Shown: positions 7,490 to 7,499 of the stretch, one piece after another
Layout: the number at the start of each line of letters is the position of its first letter
How positions within the stretch are numbered: the stretch's first letter is position 1
Assembly (NCBI GenBank): GCA_022865965.1
Contig: JALHTS010000586.1
Span: 1-7,499, forward strand
Source of the DNA: Ignavibacteriaceae bacterium
GTDB lineage: Bacteria > Bacteroidota > Ignavibacteria > Ignavibacteriales > Ignavibacteriaceae
Length of the DNA stretch: 7,499 nt
Direction: 5' to 3'
Translations under genes and position numbers: made by a program
The notes under the pieces: generated by a model
Database searches by the model: none
What the model saw: only the letters and a program-made list of their open reading frames with translations
What the model was told of the DNA's origin: nothing

Positions 7490-7499
7490 TAAAAACCAA

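Noticed and set aside
7426..7499. Intrinsic terminator for the operon
   Set aside because: Both palindromes can fold, but neither is followed by a run of T on the plus strand, and the second is better explained as a dispersed repeat.

Overview
The window is a compact, one-strand gene block in AT-rich DNA (roughly one third G+C by eye, not counted). It carries four co-directional genes: the 3' part of an FAD subunit gene of a xanthine dehydrogenase (xdhA type), the complete molybdopterin subunit (xdhB), the complete cofactor-maturation chaperone (xdhC), and a complete, very long gene for a YgfK-type flavin/iron-sulfur oxidoreductase. The genes are packed like an operon: a 4-base ATGA overlap, then a 41-base gap, then a 6-base gap. 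No promoter is convincing inside the window, so transcription probably starts upstream of base 1.

The organism cannot be named from this sequence. AT-rich codon use, mostly absent Shine-Dalgarno sequences and a pair of short palindromes after the last gene fit the Bacteroidota/Ignavibacteriota side of the bacteria. This is an inference from style, not from a marker gene.

Layout: bases 1-869 encode the FAD domain of the dehydrogenase, open to the left edge, so any [2Fe-2S] domain would lie outside. Bases 866-3127 encode the catalytic Moco subunit; every residue I can match to the purine-binding pocket of bovine xanthine oxidoreductase is present. Bases 3169-4128 encode XdhC, which in the studied Rhodobacter system helps sulfurate and insert Moco. 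Bases 4135-7401 encode YgfK, with a dihydroorotate-dehydrogenase-like FMN barrel, a GltD-like FAD/NAD(P)H module flanked by cysteine clusters, and a C-terminal ferredoxin-like region. Bases 7402-7499 hold no gene but contain two palindromes resembling a dispersed REP-type element.

Working together, XdhA/XdhB would oxidise a purine (hypoxanthine to xanthine to urate) at a Moco site matured by XdhC. YgfK would be a partner reductase handling electrons or a later reductive step. In Escherichia coli ygfK sits in a purine/selenium-dependent molybdenum hydroxylase cluster (with xdhD and ssnA), so the most interesting reading is a minimal purine or urate catabolism module. The neighbouring genes that would prove it are outside the window.
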